A DNA stretch of 64,000 nucleotides. It comes from Phocaeicola_A sp036804505 (GTDB lineage: Bacteria > Bacteroidota > Bacteroidia > Bacteroidales > Bacteroidaceae). This document shows positions 25,473 through 34,736 of this stretch, piece by piece. The position numbers were made by a program, and so were the translations under genes. The notes under the pieces are model-generated. The model searched no databases. It was not told the origin of the DNA and was given only the letters and a program-made list of their open reading frames with translations. The first letter of the stretch is position 1. Every line of letters begins with the position of its first letter. The DNA is taken from NCBI GenBank assembly GCA_036804505.1, contig DAIRSI010000001.1:194459-258458 (forward strand), read 5' to 3'.

Positions 25473-26807
25473 ATGGCAAAAAGAATTGTTATTTTGGGCG
25501 CCGGCGAAAGTGGCGTAGGCGCTGCAATCTTAGCTCAGAAAAAAGGCTTCGACGTATTCGTATCTGATATGTCGAACATCAAGACCTCCTACAAAGACCA
25601 GCTCGATGAGAAAGGCATCCGGTGGGAAGAAGGCCATCACAGCAAGGAACTTATCCTGAACGCAGATGAAATCATAAAAAGTCCGGGAATACCCAATAAC
25701 GCCCCTATCATAGAAGAAATAAAGGCAAAAGGTATCCATATCATCTCGGAAATTGAATTTGCAGGAAGATATACAGATGCCACAATGATTTGTATTACAG
25801 GCAGCAACGGCAAAACCACCACTACATCCCTCATCTACCACATATTCAAGATGGCGGGACTGAACGTAGGACTTGCCGGTAATATAGGGCAAAGCCTTGC
25901 CTTGCAGGTAGCCGAAAACAATTACGACTATTACGTAATCGAACTAAGCAGCTTCCAGTTGGACAACATGTATGACTTCCGTGCCAACATAGCTATTCTG
26001 ATGAACATAACACCGGACCATTTGGACCGTTATGACTTCAAGATGCAGAACTATGTGGATGCCAAGTTCAGAATCATACAGAACCAGACAGACAAAGATG
26101 CCTTTGTGTTCTGGAACGACGATCCAATCATTCAGAAAGAACTGAGCAAATACGGAATCAAGGCACAGCTGTTTCCTTTCGCCGAAGCAAAGAAAGCAGG
26201 TCTGGGTGCATATACCGAAAACGATGAAATATTCTTTACCCGCCCCATCGCATTCAACATGGAGCAGGAAGAACTTGCACTGACAGGCAAGCATAATCTG
26301 TACAACTCCCTGGCTGCCGGTATCTCAGCCAACATAGCCGGAATCAAGAAAGAAACCATCCGCAAGGCCCTGAATACATTCAAAGGCGTAGAGCACAGAC
26401 TGGAAAAAGTAACAAGAGTAAAAGGCGTGGACTATATCAACGACTCCAAGGCTACTAACGTAAATTCATGCTGGTATGCCTTGCAAAGCATGACTGCACC
26501 CACCATATTGATTCTTGGCGGAAAAGACAAGGGAAACGACTACAATGAAATAAAGGATCTGGTCAAGGAAAAATGCACAGGTCTCATCTATTTGGGACTT
26601 CATAACGAAAAGTTGCACGACTTCTTCGATCCTATGGGACTTCCGGTTGCTGATGTGCAAAGCATGAAAGATGCAGTGGATGCCGCATATAAAATGGCTA
26701 AAAAAGGCGAAACGGTACTTTTGAGCCCGTGTTGCGCCAGCTTCGATTTGTTTAAAAGTTATGAAGACAGAGGCGATCAGTTCAAGGCTTGCGTAAAAGC
26801 TCTGTAA
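25473..26807 (+). CDS. murD: UDP-N-acetylmuramoylalanine-D-glutamate ligase
   Basis: A 444-aa Mur ligase adding D-Glu to UDP-MurNAc-L-Ala. An N-terminal Rossmann part starts with ILGAGESGVGAA; the ATP P-loop GSNGKTT is at 110-116; NITPDHLDRY and DYINDSKATN carry Mg/ADP and substrate residues; the C-terminal LLSPCCASFD block is also a MurD hallmark. The length is normal. It sits 2 nt after mraY and 29 nt before ftsW. Confidence 0.96.
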   Translation: MAKRIVILGAGESGVGAAILAQKKGFDVFVSDMSNIKTSYKDQLDEKGIRWEEGHHSKELILNADEIIKSPGIPNNAPIIEEIKAKGIHIISEIEFAGRYTDATMICITGSNGKTTTTSLIYHIFKMAGLNVGLAGNIGQSLALQVAENNYDYYVIELSSFQLDNMYDFRANIAILMNITPDHLDRYDFKMQNYVDAKFRIIQNQTDKDAFVFWNDDPIIQKELSKYGIKAQLFPFAEAKKAGLGAYTENDEIFFTRPIAFNMEQEELALTGKHNLYNSLAAGISANIAGIKKETIRKALNTFKGVEHRLEKVTRVKGVDYINDSKATNVNSCWYALQSMTAPTILILGGKDKGNDYNEIKDLVKEKCTGLIYLGLHNEKLHDFFDPMGLPVADVQSMKDAVDAAYKMAKKGETVLLSPCCASFDLFKSYEDRGDQFKACVKAL

Positions 26808-26836
26808 TGTGAAACCTCGATAAAGAGAAATGGAAT

Positions 26837-28081
26837 ATGGATCTGGTAAAAAAATTATTCAAGGGAGATAAGGTGATATGGGTCATCTTCATGTTCCTTT
26901 GCCTAATCTCCATCATTGAGGTGTTCAGTGCCGCCAGTACGTTGACTTACAAGAGCGGCGACCACTGGGGACCTATTACGCAGCATTGCGTATTTCTATT
27001 GGTGGGGACTGTTGTGGTCATCATTGTCCACAACATACACTGGAGGCTTTTCCAGTTCCTGCCTGTCATCCTTCTGCCCCTTTCGATGGTTCTGCTGATA
27101 CTTGTTTCGGCGCTGGGTGCCATGACCAATGGTGCTGCCCGCTGGATGAACATCTTTGGCATTCAGTTTCAACCTTCCGAAATTGGCAAAATGGCGGTGA
27201 TTCTATCCATCGCACTTATATTGTCACGGCTGCAAGGAGAATACGAAGCTGACAAAAGAGCTTTCAGATTCATCCTGATAGTCTCAGGCATCATCTGTTT
27301 TCTGATTGCCCCTGAAAACCTGTCCACTGCCATGCTTCTCTTTGGAGTGAGCATCCTCATGATGTTCATCGGAAGGGTTCCACTCAGACAAATCGGCAAA
27401 TTAATCGCCGTTCTGGTTCTGACGGCTATCGTTGCCGGAGGTATCATTATGGTTGTGCCTGCCGAAAAATATAAAGATGCTCCGATGATGCACCGTGTGA
27501 CGACCTGGCAAGGACGTATCAAGGGATTCTTCGAAAAAAAAGATGCAGTGCCTGCTGCCAAGTTCGACATCGACAAAGATGCACAGATTGCTCACGCCAA
27601 CATAGCTATAGCAAGCAGTAATCTGATTGGCAAGATGCCGGGAAATTCCATTGAAAGAGATTTCCTCTCTCAGGCCTTTTCAGACTTCATCTTTGCCATT
27701 ATCATCGAAGAGCTTGGTTTGCTTGGAGGAGCCTTTGTAGTACTCCTCTATATCATCCTGCTGGTGAGAACAGCACGAATAGCACGAAGGTGCGAAAAGA
27801 AATTTCCGGCTTTTCTGGTTATGGGCATTGCATTGCTGCTAGTTTCACAAGCCTTGCTGAACATGATGGTAGCCGTAGGCTTGTTTCCGGTAACCGGACA
27901 ACCGCTGCCTCTTATCAGTAAGGGAGGAACTTCCACCTTGATCAATTGCGTGTACATAGGAATGATTCTCAGTGTAAGCCGCTTCATGCCGCAATCATCA
28001 GTGAATGGTTCTCAAAACATAGCCACTTCAGATGAAAATCCGGAAACTGAGAAAGAAGAAGAAACAGAAAATATGAATTAA
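26837..28081 (+). CDS. ftsW: FtsW septal peptidoglycan polymerase (SEDS)
   Basis: A 414-aa polytopic SEDS protein with about ten TM segments, the glycosyltransferase partner of FtsI at the division site. Seen: GAARWMNIFGIQFQPSEIGK, with the conserved Trp/Gln/Pro/Ser/Glu of the SEDS family; AFSDFIFAIIIEELGLLGG, containing the catalytic Asp-equivalent loop and Glu; and GQPLPLISKGGTS near the end. The C-terminal tail is acidic and cytoplasmic (ENPETEKEEETENMN). It is located between murD and murG as in most dcw clusters. Confidence 0.95.
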   Translation: MDLVKKLFKGDKVIWVIFMFLCLISIIEVFSAASTLTYKSGDHWGPITQHCVFLLVGTVVVIIVHNIHWRLFQFLPVILLPLSMVLLILVSALGAMTNGAARWMNIFGIQFQPSEIGKMAVILSIALILSRLQGEYEADKRAFRFILIVSGIICFLIAPENLSTAMLLFGVSILMMFIGRVPLRQIGKLIAVLVLTAIVAGGIIMVVPAEKYKDAPMMHRVTTWQGRIKGFFEKKDAVPAAKFDIDKDAQIAHANIAIASSNLIGKMPGNSIERDFLSQAFSDFIFAIIIEELGLLGGAFVVLLYIILLVRTARIARRCEKKFPAFLVMGIALLLVSQALLNMMVAVGLFPVTGQPLPLISKGGTSTLINCVYIGMILSVSRFMPQSSVNGSQNIATSDENPETEKEEETENMN

Positions 28082-28107
28082 ACGATTCACTGTAAAAGTT
28101 TTATTAC

Positions 28108-28115
28108 TAATTTTG
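28108..28115 (+). promoter_or_regulatory. Possible internal promoter element before murG
   Basis: TAATTTTG matches the -7 consensus in the 55-bp ftsW-murG gap, the largest gap inside the cluster. There is no matching -33, so activity is uncertain. Confidence 0.3.
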
Positions 28116-28136
28116 TCGACCAAAATATAAAAGAGA

Positions 28137-29264
28137 ATGGATAAAGAATTAAGAGTCATCATTAGCGGAGGAGGAACAGGAGGACACATATTTCCGGCTG
28201 TCTCCATAGCGAATGCTGTCAAAGCACAACATCCGGAAGCTAAGATTCTGTTTGTCGGTGCCGAAGGCCGTATGGAAATGCAACGTGTTCCTGCTGCAGG
28301 CTACGAAATAAAAGGCTTGCCTATCTGCGGCTTCGACAGAAAGAATCTCTTGAAGAATGTGATTGTCTTGTATAAGTTGGCCAAAAGCCAATGGAAAGCT
28401 CGCAAAATCATTAAGGACTTCAAGCCACAGGTTGCTGTAGGCGTAGGAGGATACGCAAGCGGCCCCACTCTGAAAGTGGCTGGAATGATGGGTATCCCGA
28501 CTCTTATACAAGAACAGAACTCGTATGCCGGAGTAACAAACAAACTCCTGGCAAAAAAGGCGAAAAAGATATGTGTGGCTTACGAAGGTATGGAACGATT
28601 CTTTGAAAAAGATAAAATCATACTCACCGGCAACCCTGTAAGGCAAGGACTGTTGGAAAGCCATATAGACAAAACCGAAGCCTTGAAATCATTCAACCTG
28701 ACTTCTGAAAAGAAAACAATACTAATTGTGGGTGGAAGTCTTGGAGCAAGAACAATAAACCAAAGTGTTCTTGCCAATATACAACTGATAAAAGACAGTG
28801 GAGTACAGTTTATCTGGCAGACCGGAAAGATTTATTTCGAACAAGCCAAAGCTGCTATTGCCAAGGAAGGCGAACTGCCGATGCTATATGTAACGGATTT
28901 CATTTCCAAAATGGAAAATGCATATAGTGCCGCAGACTTGGTAATTTCACGTGCAGGAGCCGGATCCATATCGGAATTCTGTTTGCTTGGAAAACCGGTG
29001 ATTCTGGTACCGTCGCCCAATGTAGCCGAAGACCACCAGACAAAGAATGCTATGGCTCTTGTAAAGAAAGATGCCGCCATTTGCATAAAAGACAATGAAG
29101 CTGTCGGAGAACTTATCGAAACCGCTGTAGAGGTTGTGAAAGACAGTAACAAATTAAATGAATTAAGCAAAAACATAGTGACACTTGCACACAAGAATTC
29201 TGCTGACATCATTGCAGAAGAAGTGTACAAACTCGCTGATAATTATAGAGAAAATGAACGTTGA
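28137..29264 (+). CDS. murG: UDP-GlcNAc:lipid I N-acetylglucosaminyltransferase
   Basis: A 375-aa peripheral membrane GT28 enzyme that adds GlcNAc to lipid I to give lipid II. G-loops: SGGGTGGHIFPA near the N-terminus and GVGGYASGPTLKVA; the donor-binding block GGSLGARTIN opens the C-terminal domain, followed by SRAGAGSISEFCLLGKP with the conserved Ser/Glu and the loop before VPSPNVAEDHQTKNA. The length is normal. Its 3' end overlaps murC by 11 nt. Confidence 0.96.
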   Translation: MDKELRVIISGGGTGGHIFPAVSIANAVKAQHPEAKILFVGAEGRMEMQRVPAAGYEIKGLPICGFDRKNLLKNVIVLYKLAKSQWKARKIIKDFKPQVAVGVGGYASGPTLKVAGMMGIPTLIQEQNSYAGVTNKLLAKKAKKICVAYEGMERFFEKDKIILTGNPVRQGLLESHIDKTEALKSFNLTSEKKTILIVGGSLGARTINQSVLANIQLIKDSGVQFIWQTGKIYFEQAKAAIAKEGELPMLYVTDFISKMENAYSAADLVISRAGAGSISEFCLLGKPVILVPSPNVAEDHQTKNAMALVKKDAAICIKDNEAVGELIETAVEVVKDSNKLNELSKNIVTLAHKNSADIIAEEVYKLADNYRENER

Positions 29265-30630
29265 TACGATTAAATCAGTTTACTTTGTAGGTGCCGGCGG
29301 CATCGGAATGAGTGCATTGGTGAGATACTTTCTCTCCAAAGGTAAATTCGTGGCCGGATATGACCGCACACCCAGCGAACTGACTGAAAAACTTATCGAG
29401 GAAGGAGCTTCCATTCACTATGAAGAAAATGCAAACCTGATTCCGGAACCTTGCAAAAACAAGGAAAACACATTGGTTGTATACACGCCGGCTATTCCGG
29501 CAACTCATCAGGAAATGCAATTTTTTTCCAAAAACGGATTTGAGATACAAAAGAGAGCACAGGTTTTGGGAACCATTACCCGTTCTTACAAAGGGCTCTG
29601 TGTAGCCGGGACACACGGAAAAACCACTACATCGACGATGGCAGCACATCTCCTGCACCAATCGCACGTGGACTGTACTGCTTTTCTTGGCGGAATCTCC
29701 AAGAACTATGACAGCAATCTGATTCTTTCGGACAAAAGCGAGTTCGTAGTTATTGAAGCCGACGAGTTCGACCGCTCATTCCATTGGCTTTCTCCTTATA
29801 TGTCGGTAATAACAGCTACTGATCCGGATCATCTGGATATTTATGGATCTAAAGATGCCTATCTGGAAAGTTTCCGCAAATATTCTTCTTTGATTCGTCC
29901 AGACGGATGCTTGATTATTCATACTGACTTGGAGATGAAGCCCAACGTGCAAAAAGGAGTCAAAATCTATACCTACTCCAGGGAAAAAGGAGATTTCCAC
30001 GCAGAGAACATCCGCATAGGCAACGGAGAAATAATATTCGATTTCATCTCTCCGAAAGGCAACATCAAGGATATATCTTTGGGAGTGCCAGTAAGCATCA
30101 ATATAGACAATGGTATAGCAGCCATGGCCCTTGCCCAACTGAATGGAGCCAATGAAAACGAAATAAGGACAGGAATGGCCTCCTTCAAAGGAGTAGACCG
30201 CCGTTTCGATTTCAAATTAAAAAATGACAGGGTTGTCTTTCTAAGTGATTATGGCCATCATCCGGCAGAAATCAGACAAAGTGCTTTGTCAATTAAGGAA
30301 ATCTACAAGGACAAGAAAATAACCGTTCTTTTCCAACCTCATCTCTTCACGAGAACCCGGGATTTCTACAAAGACTTCGCCGACAGTCTCTCTATATTCG
30401 ACGAGGTGATTCTGGTCGACATATATCCGGCAAGGGAGGCTCCGATACCGGGAGTTACAAGCAAACTCATTTATGACAATCTTAAGCCGGGAGTAGAAAA
30501 GATGATGTGTCACAAAGAAGATATTTTGAATGTCATTGAGAACAAAAAAATCGAGGTGCTGGTTTCATTAGGAGCCGGCGACATAGATAATTATGTTCCT
30601 CAAATAACCGAAATATTAAAGAAAAGATGA
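29254..30630 (+). CDS. murC: UDP-N-acetylmuramate-L-alanine ligase
   Basis: About 458 aa. The first peptide-adding Mur ligase (L-Ala onto UDP-MurNAc). N-terminal YFVGAGGIGMSALVRYF, P-loop GTHGKTT at 119-125, EADEFDRSF and ATDPDHLDIY, then SDYGHHPAEI and FQPHLFTRTRDF near the C-terminus: all MurC hallmarks. The open frame extends back to 29185, but the ATG at 29254 gives the family N-terminus and an 11-nt overlap with murG, so it is preferred. Confidence 0.95.
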   Translation: MNVDTIKSVYFVGAGGIGMSALVRYFLSKGKFVAGYDRTPSELTEKLIEEGASIHYEENANLIPEPCKNKENTLVVYTPAIPATHQEMQFFSKNGFEIQKRAQVLGTITRSYKGLCVAGTHGKTTTSTMAAHLLHQSHVDCTAFLGGISKNYDSNLILSDKSEFVVIEADEFDRSFHWLSPYMSVITATDPDHLDIYGSKDAYLESFRKYSSLIRPDGCLIIHTDLEMKPNVQKGVKIYTYSREKGDFHAENIRIGNGEIIFDFISPKGNIKDISLGVPVSINIDNGIAAMALAQLNGANENEIRTGMASFKGVDRRFDFKLKNDRVVFLSDYGHHPAEIRQSALSIKEIYKDKKITVLFQPHLFTRTRDFYKDFADSLSIFDEVILVDIYPAREAPIPGVTSKLIYDNLKPGVEKMMCHKEDILNVIENKKIEVLVSLGAGDIDNYVPQITEILKKR

Positions 30631-31364
30631 TAAAGAAGCTATTCATATTGCTGGTTATCGCTCTGGTAGCAGTATACCTGGTTCTGGCTTTTGCCGTTTT
30701 GGACAAAAAGCCGATGGGATCGACCTGCCAAGGTGTTGACATCAACATCATGGATAGCGCAAATTCAGCCTTTATCAACTCTAAAGATGTGTTGGGCCTG
30801 CTCAAACAGAAAAAACTATATCCCAAAGGGATGAAAATGGAAGGTATCTATTGCAAAGATATGGAAAGTATTCTGCAGCAGAACCCGCTTATAGAAAGAG
30901 CAGAATGCTACAAGACTCCCAAAAACAGAGTAACGGTCAATATTTACCAGAGAATTCCTATTCTGAGAGTAATGGCCAACAATGGGGAAGATTATTTCAT
31001 CGACAGCAATGGCAAAATCATGCCAAACGGCCATTGGCCATCACAACTTGTAGTGGCAACAGGCTATATAAATAAGAAATATGCCAAAAGGCATTTGACT
31101 CCATTTGCCAAGTACTTGCAAGAAGACGAATTCTGGAACAACCAGATTGAACAGATTAATGTGACATCAACGGGTGAATTGGAAATGGTTCCCCGCGTAG
31201 GCGAACATATTGTATTTTTAGGAAAGCCGTTTCTCATCAAAGAAAAACTCGCCCGACTAAAAACATTCTATGAAAAAGGACTGAACGTAGCGGGATGGAA
31301 CAAATATTCCCGTATCAGTCTGGAATTTAACAACCAAGTGATATGCACTAAAAAGGAACAGTAA
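30627..31364 (+). CDS. ftsQ: FtsQ-like divisome protein
   Basis: A 245-aa bitopic protein: short cytoplasmic tail, TM at about 4-24 (LFILLVIALVAVYLVLAF) and a periplasmic POTRA-like plus beta domain. Motifs are weak as usual for FtsQ, but PLIERAECYKTPKNRVTVNIYQRIPILRV shows the conserved 'xRxxV..i.QR.Pi' pattern of the family (about residues 90-115). It overlaps murC by 4 nt and precedes ftsA by 4 nt. Expected to bridge FtsL and the Z-ring-associated complex. Confidence 0.85.
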   Translation: MIKKLFILLVIALVAVYLVLAFAVLDKKPMGSTCQGVDINIMDSANSAFINSKDVLGLLKQKKLYPKGMKMEGIYCKDMESILQQNPLIERAECYKTPKNRVTVNIYQRIPILRVMANNGEDYFIDSNGKIMPNGHWPSQLVVATGYINKKYAKRHLTPFAKYLQEDEFWNNQIEQINVTSTGELEMVPRVGEHIVFLGKPFLIKEKLARLKTFYEKGLNVAGWNKYSRISLEFNNQVICTKKEQ

Positions 31365-31368
31365 AGAT

Positions 31369-32859
31369 ATGACAGGAAAAGAACTTATCGTAGCTATTGA
31401 ACTCGGTTCATCGAAAATAACCGGGATAGCAGGAAGGAAAAACGGTGACGGAAATATTCAGATACAGGCATTTGCCCGTGAAGATTCATCTTCCTTCATC
31501 CGGAAAGGTGTAGTGTATAACATTGATAAGACTGCAGAGTGTATCAACAAAGTTATCAAGCGTTTGGAAACGACCTTAAACGAACACATAGACAAAGCCT
31601 ATGTGGGCATCGGAGGCCAATCCCTACGCTCTATCAAAAACGTCATTTCCCGACAATTCTCGGAGAACGTCGTAATCTCACAAGATATCATCGACTCCAT
31701 CAATGATACCAACGGAGAAGCTCCTTATCAGGAACAGAAAATACTGGACGTGATTCCACAGGAATATCTGATAGGAACAAATCTGGAGACTGAACCGGTG
31801 GGTATTTCCAGCAATCACATTGAAGGACGATTTCTGAATGTCATAGCACGGACTTCAAACGAAGATAACATCTATGCGTCCTTTGATCAGGCAGGTATCA
31901 AGATTGCCGAGATATTTTTATCTCCTCTCAAGACAGCCGACATCCTTCTCACGGAAACGGAAAAACGTTCCGGTTGCGCGTTAGTGGATTTTGGTGCCGA
32001 AACGACAACCGTATCTGTCTATTGCAAGAATATTCTCCGCCATCTGGCTGTTATTCCTCTCGGAAGCAACAACATCAGCAAAGACCTTTGCTCACTATCC
32101 ATAGAAGAAAATGAAGCAGAATTTCTGAAAAAGAAATACGGATGCGCTTACACGGAACCGAAAGAAGGCGGTGAAGACGAGACTGCAACCATCACGCTCA
32201 ACGATGGAAGAAAGATTGCCACTAAAGTATTCAATGAAATAGTTGAAGCCCGCTGCGAAGAAATCATCGCAAACGTATGGAATCAAATACGTTTGTCGGG
32301 ATATCAGGAGAATCTGCTTGCAGGAATAACCATCATTGGTGGCGGAGCCAAACTCAAGAATATGGAACTAGCGTTCAAGCAAAAGACCAGTTTTGACAAA
32401 GATATCAAAATAGGAAAACCATTTATTGCTATCCATACGGGTATCAATGCCCTGCAGAGTGAGCTCCTAATCTACAATACCACAATAGCACTTCTGAATA
32501 GTGGCAATGAAGATTGCAGTGCCGGGAAACCTATTGTGACAGACTTATTTGGCGAGCATGCCAACAAACAAATGCAGGAAAAAGATGAAGAGGAAAAAGT
32601 AAAGGCTGCCGCAATACTCGAAGCGCAGAAAGCTGAAGCCCTTCGAATCAGAGCCAAAAAAGAACAAGAAGAAAAAGAAAAAGCTAAGGAAGAGGAGCGC
32701 AGAATAAAAGAAGAGGAACGGATAAAAAAAGAGAAAGAGAAAAAAGCGAAAAAACTTGAAAGGGCAGAGCAAATGAAAAACAGCAAAATCGGCAAATTCT
32801 TCAATAATATCAAAAAAGGATTCAACGATTTGTCTGAAAACATTACTAAAGATGAATAA
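31369..32859 (+). CDS. ftsA: Cell division protein FtsA with long charged C-terminal linker
   Basis: A 496-aa actin-like protein that anchors FtsZ to the membrane. N-terminal AIELGSSKITGIAGRK (phosphate 1), ALVDFGAETTTVSVY (phosphate 2) and ITIIGGGAKLKNM (adenosine loop) are intact. From about residue 400 a Lys/Glu/Arg/Ala-rich helix of roughly 70 residues extends the protein beyond the usual 420 aa. The last part, KIGKFFNNIKKGFNDL, is an amphipathic helix, fitting the membrane-targeting sequence of FtsA. The extension puts this anchor far from the ATPase core. It sits upstream of ftsZ by 28 nt. Confidence 0.94.
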   Translation: MTGKELIVAIELGSSKITGIAGRKNGDGNIQIQAFAREDSSSFIRKGVVYNIDKTAECINKVIKRLETTLNEHIDKAYVGIGGQSLRSIKNVISRQFSENVVISQDIIDSINDTNGEAPYQEQKILDVIPQEYLIGTNLETEPVGISSNHIEGRFLNVIARTSNEDNIYASFDQAGIKIAEIFLSPLKTADILLTETEKRSGCALVDFGAETTTVSVYCKNILRHLAVIPLGSNNISKDLCSLSIEENEAEFLKKKYGCAYTEPKEGGEDETATITLNDGRKIATKVFNEIVEARCEEIIANVWNQIRLSGYQENLLAGITIIGGGAKLKNMELAFKQKTSFDKDIKIGKPFIAIHTGINALQSELLIYNTTIALLNSGNEDCSAGKPIVTDLFGEHANKQMQEKDEEEKVKAAAILEAQKAEALRIRAKKEQEEKEKAKEEERRIKEEERIKKEKEKKAKKLERAEQMKNSKIGKFFNNIKKGFNDLSENITKDE

Positions 32860-32887
32860 TATAACTAACCAGATAAAATAAAGCATC

Positions 32888-34198
32888 ATGAACGAAGATA
32901 TATTACCTATCGATATGGATATACCACAAGCCTCAAGCATCATCAAAGTAATTGGTGTAGGAGGCGGTGGAGGTAACGCCGTCAACCACATGTACAAAGA
33001 AGGGATCAAGGATGTTACTTTCGCCCTTTGCAATACCGATAACCAGGCTTTGAAGGTCTCGGACATACCGATAAAGCTTCAATTGGGAAAGAAAACCACA
33101 GAAGGTTTGGGAGCAGGTAACAGACCGGAACGTGCCAAACAGGCAGCAGAAGAAAGCTCCGATGATATCAAACAACTGTTGAGCGACGGAACCAAAATGG
33201 TGTTCATCACAGCCGGCATGGGCGGCGGCACAGGAACCGGTGCAGCTCCTGTCGTCGCAAAAATTGCCAAGGAGATGGATATACTGACCGTCGGAATTGT
33301 TACCATACCGTTCTTGTTCGAAGGAGAAAAGAAAATCATACAGGCACTGGATGGCGTTGAGGAAATCAGCAAAAACGTAGATGCCCTCCTGGTTATAAAC
33401 AACGAACGTCTGAGGGAAATTTACTCTGACCTTACTTTTATGAATGCATTCGGCAAAGCGGATGACACGCTTTCTGTCGCTGCAAAAAGTATTGCCGAAA
33501 TCATTACCAAACACGGTAAGATTAATTTGGATTTTGCCGACGTTAAAACCATATTGAAAGACGGAGGAGTAGCCATCATGAGTACCGGATACGGTGAAGG
33601 AGAAAGTAGGGTGAGCTGTGCAATTAACGATGCCTTGCATTCCCCGTTGCTCAATAACAACGATATTTTCAACGCCAAGAAAGTGTTGCTGAACGTATCT
33701 TTCTGCGGAAAATGCGAACTGATGATGGAGGAAATGAACGAAATCCACGATTTCATGCGTAAGTTCAAAGATGAGGAAGTTATCTGGGGAGTTGCAGAAG
33801 ACACGAGTTTGGAGACAAAAGTAAAAATCACCATTCTTGCAACCGGATTCGGCATCAAGAATGTACCTTTCATGGATGAAAGAATCAACCAACGCACTCA
33901 AGAAGAAGAAGAAGCCCGTGCTGAAGCCGAAGAAAGGGAAGAAGAGAACAGACGGAGAATCAAAATGGCATATGGCGAAAAATATGACAAGAGCGGTGAT
34001 ATCAAAAAACGCCACCATATCTATCTGTTCAGTCTGGAAGATCTGGATAATCCTGATATCATCAGCATGGTTGAAACGACTCCTACATACAGCAGGAAAG
34101 GAGAAGTGCTGAGATCCATAAAGGATAAAGCTAAAAACGGCGACGAACTCTCCGGAGACGCAAGTCAGAACAATTCGGCTAAAGTAATAACATTCTAA
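32888..34198 (+). CDS. ftsZ: Cell division protein FtsZ
   Basis: A 436-aa tubulin homologue forming the Z-ring. GTP-binding signature GGGTGTGAAP at 112-121; T7 loop NLDFAD at 213-218, which completes the active site of the neighbouring subunit; N-terminal IGVGGGGGNAVNHM. After the core (about residue 325) come an acidic/basic linker rich in Glu and Arg and a conserved-looking peptide DNPDIISMVETTPTYSRK. About 35 more residues follow it, so if this is the FtsA-binding peptide it is not at the extreme C-terminus. ftsZ is last in the dcw cluster; the YqeY-family gene follows after 11 nt. Confidence 0.96.
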   Translation: MNEDILPIDMDIPQASSIIKVIGVGGGGGNAVNHMYKEGIKDVTFALCNTDNQALKVSDIPIKLQLGKKTTEGLGAGNRPERAKQAAEESSDDIKQLLSDGTKMVFITAGMGGGTGTGAAPVVAKIAKEMDILTVGIVTIPFLFEGEKKIIQALDGVEEISKNVDALLVINNERLREIYSDLTFMNAFGKADDTLSVAAKSIAEIITKHGKINLDFADVKTILKDGGVAIMSTGYGEGESRVSCAINDALHSPLLNNNDIFNAKKVLLNVSFCGKCELMMEEMNEIHDFMRKFKDEEVIWGVAEDTSLETKVKITILATGFGIKNVPFMDERINQRTQEEEEARAEAEEREEENRRRIKMAYGEKYDKSGDIKKRHHIYLFSLEDLDNPDIISMVETTPTYSRKGEVLRSIKDKAKNGDELSGDASQNNSAKVITF

Positions 34199-34209
34199 AA
34201 AATAAGAAT

Positions 34210-34659
34210 ATGGATTTATTTGAACAAGTCAGCAATGACATTAAGGAAGCCATGAAGGCTAAAGACAAAGTCCGCCTAGAAACCTTGCGGAATGTAAAGA
34301 AATATTTTCTGGAAGCAAAAACTGCTCCCGGAGCCAACGATACATTGGCCGATGCCGATGCTCTGAAGATAATACAGAAACTGGTCAAACAAGGCAAGGA
34401 TTCTGCCGAGATCTACAAAGGACAAGACCGCGCAGACCTCGCAGAAACCGAATTGGCCCAAGTACAGGTTATGGAAGCTTATCTACCCAAAGCTCTCTCG
34501 TCTGAAGAATTGGAAGAGAAAGTAAAAGGAATTATTGCACAAACGGGTGCTACCAGTATGAAAGATATGGGTAAGGTTATGGGAATGGCCTCTAAAGAAC
34601 TGGCAGGAAAAGCAGAAGGACGTGCTATCTCTGAAATGGTAAAGAAATTGCTGGGATAA
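34210..34659 (+). CDS. GatB/YqeY domain protein
   Basis: A 149-aa helical protein of the YqeY family, related to the tRNA-binding tail domain of GatB amidotransferase. Blocks seen: LFEQVSNDIKEAMKAKDKVRLETLRNVKK, EAYLPKALSSEEL and GATSMKDMGKVMGMASKELAGKAEGRAISE (all within the family pattern). It follows ftsZ by 11 nt and is probably co-transcribed, an arrangement common in Bacteroidetes. Its exact function is not known. A strong terminator follows. Confidence 0.88.
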   Translation: MDLFEQVSNDIKEAMKAKDKVRLETLRNVKKYFLEAKTAPGANDTLADADALKIIQKLVKQGKDSAEIYKGQDRADLAETELAQVQVMEAYLPKALSSEELEEKVKGIIAQTGATSMKDMGKVMGMASKELAGKAEGRAISEMVKKLLG

Positions 34660-34683
34660 ATCCAACAACGAATATAATTAAAC

Positions 34684-34720
34684 AAAAGGGGATTTTTCTT
34701 TTTCAGAAGAATCCCCTTTT
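34684..34720. terminator. Bidirectional terminator after the dcw/yqeY operon
   Basis: 11-bp perfect stem AAAAGGGGATT (34684-34694) with AATCCCCTTTT (34710-34720), loop 15 nt. It serves the rightward operon and the convergent recO. Confidence 0.85.
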
Positions 34721-34736
34721 ATTGTCTGCCTACCTA

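Noticed and set aside
32933..34018. 361-codon minus-strand ORF opposite ftsZ
   Set aside because: Antisense to a complete FtsZ with all motifs; Cys/Phe/His-rich composition is typical of shadow frames.
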